This document shows, one piece after another, positions 61,601 through 64,000 of a DNA stretch of 64,000 nt (its first letter is position 1; the number at the start of each line of letters is the position of its first letter). The stretch comes from Notospermus geniculatus. Its lineage: Eukaryota > Nemertea > Pilidiophora > Heteronemertea > Lineidae. The notes under the pieces were generated by a model, which saw nothing but the letters and a program-made list of their open reading frames with translations, made no database searches and was not told the DNA's origin. The stretch lies in NCBI GenBank assembly GCA_002633025.1, contig NMRB01000302.1, positions 117,427 through 181,426 of the forward strand, written 5' to 3'. The position numbers were made by a program, and so were the translations under genes.

Positions 61601-62451
61601 CAGCCTCTGCCGTCGTCGTAGCTTCCGCTGAATCTGCAGAATAAGGAAAGCAGCACATTTCTCAGAGGCCTGACTGCAGAGATCTTTCTCTTGCCAAGTG
61701 CAAGTATGGTTCTTGGTCCGATGGGAGGTGCTCACCAATGGAATAGAAGCATTAGTTTATGATAGAAGCCAATTGAAACAGTACCATATAGTAAGCAGGA
61801 ACATGGGCCTAATCAAAGCAACTTACTCAACACCTCAATTAGAGGAGCTTTGGCATTTGTTGTTCCCTTTGGTGCCAATAACTTTGTGATCATGTCAAGT
61901 CCATGGAATTGCTCGCCAGGAGAATGTTTTGGGATTCGCACTGTGAACTGTCCCGTCTCCACATCAAACTTTGCTGATTCACGTCCATCTTCCACAAGTT
62001 TTCCAGGAAGATTTAATCTGTATGAAATGAAAGAAAGTTTCACATACAGATACATGCCATGCCCATTTGCTGAGAGGCTGTTAAAATACCCCTTCTGATG
62101 GCTATTCAATCATCATCAACTTGAGGCAACTCACCTCAGAAAATAAGGTTTTGAGTAGAATTTGAACTCTTCTTCCTGGATGAAGATCTCCGTCTCAGCA
62201 ACCTGGAACAAAATTTGAAACTTTTTAGAATTCTTTCACAGTCTATTTTCATCAGGTAATTGAACAATTAAGTCAGTGTAGAGAAGATAATGTGACTTTT
62301 TGTAGTTGACTGATGCACTTCATAGTGGTGTTGGAACACAGTTCATGGACCTGAAAGGAATACAAAGTTTAATTACCTTTGCAAATCTCGCATGAATGAT
62401 GATGGTGATGAATTCATCATCTTGGTGGATACTAAAACCTGGTGTTAACAT
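58673..62451 (-). CDS. SHQ1: SHQ1, H/ACA snoRNP assembly factor
   Basis: SHQ1 chaperones dyskerin before H/ACA snoRNP and telomerase assembly. Exons in transcript order: 62377-62451, 62135-62202, 61827-62017, 61446-61633, 61096-61208, 60894-61000, 60716-60783, 60466-60597, 60225-60352, 59861-59974, 59600-59639 and 58673-59326. They total 1878 nt (625 aa; human 577) with all phases matching. The N-terminal CS-like domain shows [22 protein letters not shown] and [15 protein letters not shown]; an acidic linker precedes [11 protein letters not shown] and [12 protein letters not shown]. The SHQ1-specific domain shows [38 protein letters not shown]. The last exon has a short coiled coil, then a long Ser/Asp/Glu-rich acidic tail, longer than in human. 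The acceptor at 59974 was chosen because it keeps phase and gives [10 protein letters not shown]; one 7 nt upstream breaks it. Confidence 0.95.
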
Positions 62452-63235
62452 ACTGAATTGAAATATGGGTCCTGAAATGGTCAGAATACAGATTTGATTA
62501 GATCATAGGAAAAGACTCCCCCAATTCACGATTTGACTGCTTATTTATACTGGAGGTTAGGCTCTATTTAAATACTTTATACAGTAGCATAAAGCTTGTA
62601 ATTCCCTGAAGTTCTTGCTGGAAGGAGAGCAGTCCTGGAATCCTTCTTCGGAGTACTGGACCACAGTCTTTATTCAAAGACTGTTTGTCTTTTTAAGACT
62701 GTGCTCCGGCCAGTACTCCGAAATTGGAAATACCAGTGCAACATTTTTGAATGATCCCCATATGCGAGTGTTTGCCAATTATTGTCTGGTAAAATAAGCA
62801 GGGACTTGACAATAGGAAATAGGCCCACACAGACAGAGAGTACAGCTGAACCTATCTGCCAGAGTTTCCCATGAAAGGGGAAACACTGACCATACAGTAA
62901 CGTTACAGAACCATCCTGGCAGATATTACGCCCAGATATTTCCTAAAGAACCGAAACATTAACTATCAGCAGTCTTCCATTTTTTCTAAGAGAAATCAGA
63001 GATTCCTTCAACGAATATATCAGATCATGATACTAAAAGGAGCGAAATACAAATTGTAAACAGGGCACACGTGGTCCACACCCTGCCACGTGCGTTTGTT
63101 GTGCCCTTTCTGGGGGTCACGTGGGTTAGAAGGTCATCGATTGTCGGACCGACCACATTTATTCTAGCACCAAGAATTCTAAATTCGCAAGATAGATTTA
63201 CGCTTTTATGACTTGAATTTAGTTACAGGGCCATA
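62452..63235. promoter_or_regulatory. Divergent SHQ1 promoter region with E-boxes and a hairpin
   Basis: 784 bp separate the SHQ1 ATG and the plus-strand ATG at 63236. Three CACGTG E-boxes lie at 63068-63073, 63087-63092 and 63118-63123. A 28-bp inverted repeat (TTCGGAGTACTGG arms) sits at about 62647-62728. Confidence 0.55.
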
Positions 63236-63442
63236 ATGGTGATACAAGAAACATTTTGGGCTGATACAATGAACCAAAAATATGTATTTAGACCCAACTT
63301 TAGGAGCGATGTGACCCAAATCACGGAAAGCCGCAAAGTGCTGCCACCTGCCGACAGTTCGGAGAACGAAAATCTAAGCGGGAGCGTATCAGGCGGTGCA
63401 GTTGATGACGATTTCAAAATAACACGTCGATTATTCGAAGAT
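63236..63442 (+). CDS. First exon of an unrecognised gene
   Basis: An open segment of 69 codons from ATG 63236 (a second in-frame ATG is at 63269, MNQKYVFRPNFR), ending at a good donor GAT/GTAAGG. The protein is hydrophilic, with SSENENLSGSVSGG and KITRRLFED. I do not recognise it and no later exon was identified before the window ends. Its position opposite SHQ1 supports it being a real 5' exon. Confidence 0.5.
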
Positions 63443-64000
63443 GTAAGGTCATGTTAAACTTTCATAGCCATAAAATACTTCTATTTGTACGTATTTGAGT
63501 CTAGTTCTGCTATATCATAGCTTCGTTTTGCTGTTAAGCCATTATTGAAATTCGGTGTTCACCACCGCCTGGCTAAATTACGGTCAAGTCGGCCTTGTAC
63601 ATGTTGTACGGATCGACATGCAGAAGAATAATGTTTACCATGTGCATTTGCGAGTTAGTGAAAAATCTGAAGGTTATAGGAGGTAAAGTAAGGAAAACAA
63701 AAGATGAAGAAGAGACTAGACGATATTGCGTTGGATTTTGGGAGGTGAGGAGCGTGCATTTTGCATTTGAAATTGCGCTTCTTCGTTTTCTTGCCGGCGC
63801 TTGGTCAATCTAAAATCCAAGATGGCGCTGATCAACATGTCAAAAAGCTCAGTGCAGAAGTACTGCATGTATGTACACCACCACCAGTGCATAACAAAGT
63901 GGGCTGGGCAGTGCAAAGTGAAAATGGTTAGGCCTACATAAGGAAGAGTACAGATATAAGCCTTGCAGAGGTGGATGCCTAAACATGCTAGCTAGCCTTC
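63443..64000. other. Window end, probable intron
   Basis: No further exon was recognised. AAGATGGCG at about 63820 resembles a YY1 site or a start-codon context, but no long frame follows it. Confidence 0.4.

Overview
This window is nuclear DNA from an animal, most likely a marine invertebrate. The genes are intron-rich, many small inverted-repeat transposons lie between and inside them, and the proteins are clear metazoan orthologues. Short palindromes (AGGCCT, ACCGGT, ACATGT) and an interspersed repeat that starts like ones I know from molluscs and other lophotrochozoans fit this, but I cannot name the phylum. Gene models were built by hand from splice sites, reading phase and family knowledge.

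Layout. 1-6664 (+): 3' part of TAF3 (TFIID subunit, PHD finger at the end), with about 2.2 kb of exons present twice. 9279-16449 (-): NEK4-type NIMA kinase, with about 0.95 kb present twice. 17116-19519 (+): an unrecognised 498-codon gene sharing a 0.67 kb intergenic region with NEK4; its last exon is present twice. 22041-22694: assembly gap. About 26.1-34.5 kb (+): 3' part of a periphilin-1-like gene, with about 4.5-4.9 kb present twice. 34.5-41 kb: gene-poor, rich in repeats. 41009-41940 (-): complete TMA7. 42595-49732 (+): complete SLC2A13-type proton/myo-inositol transporter with two alternative last exons and two GC-AG introns. 53477-57561 (-): complete NRF1. 58673-62451 (-): complete SHQ1. 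63236 onward (+): first exon of an unrecognised gene, divergent from SHQ1.

The genes do not form one pathway. Several are nuclear regulators (TAF3, NRF1, periphilin) and two serve ribosome or snoRNP biogenesis (TMA7, SHQ1). Divergent pairs (NEK4/unknown, TMA7/SLC2A13, SHQ1/unknown) probably share promoters.

The most interesting biology is in NRF1. Two adjacent exons of exactly 159 nt, in the same phase and about 81% identical in protein, encode alternative versions of one DNA-binding-domain segment. Only 54 nt separates them, which by itself should prevent both from being spliced into one mRNA. The SLC2A13 alternative ends come next. Five local direct duplications, three with a lone N at the copy junction, look mostly like unmerged haplotypes. 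They are useful because they reveal filled and empty transposon sites.
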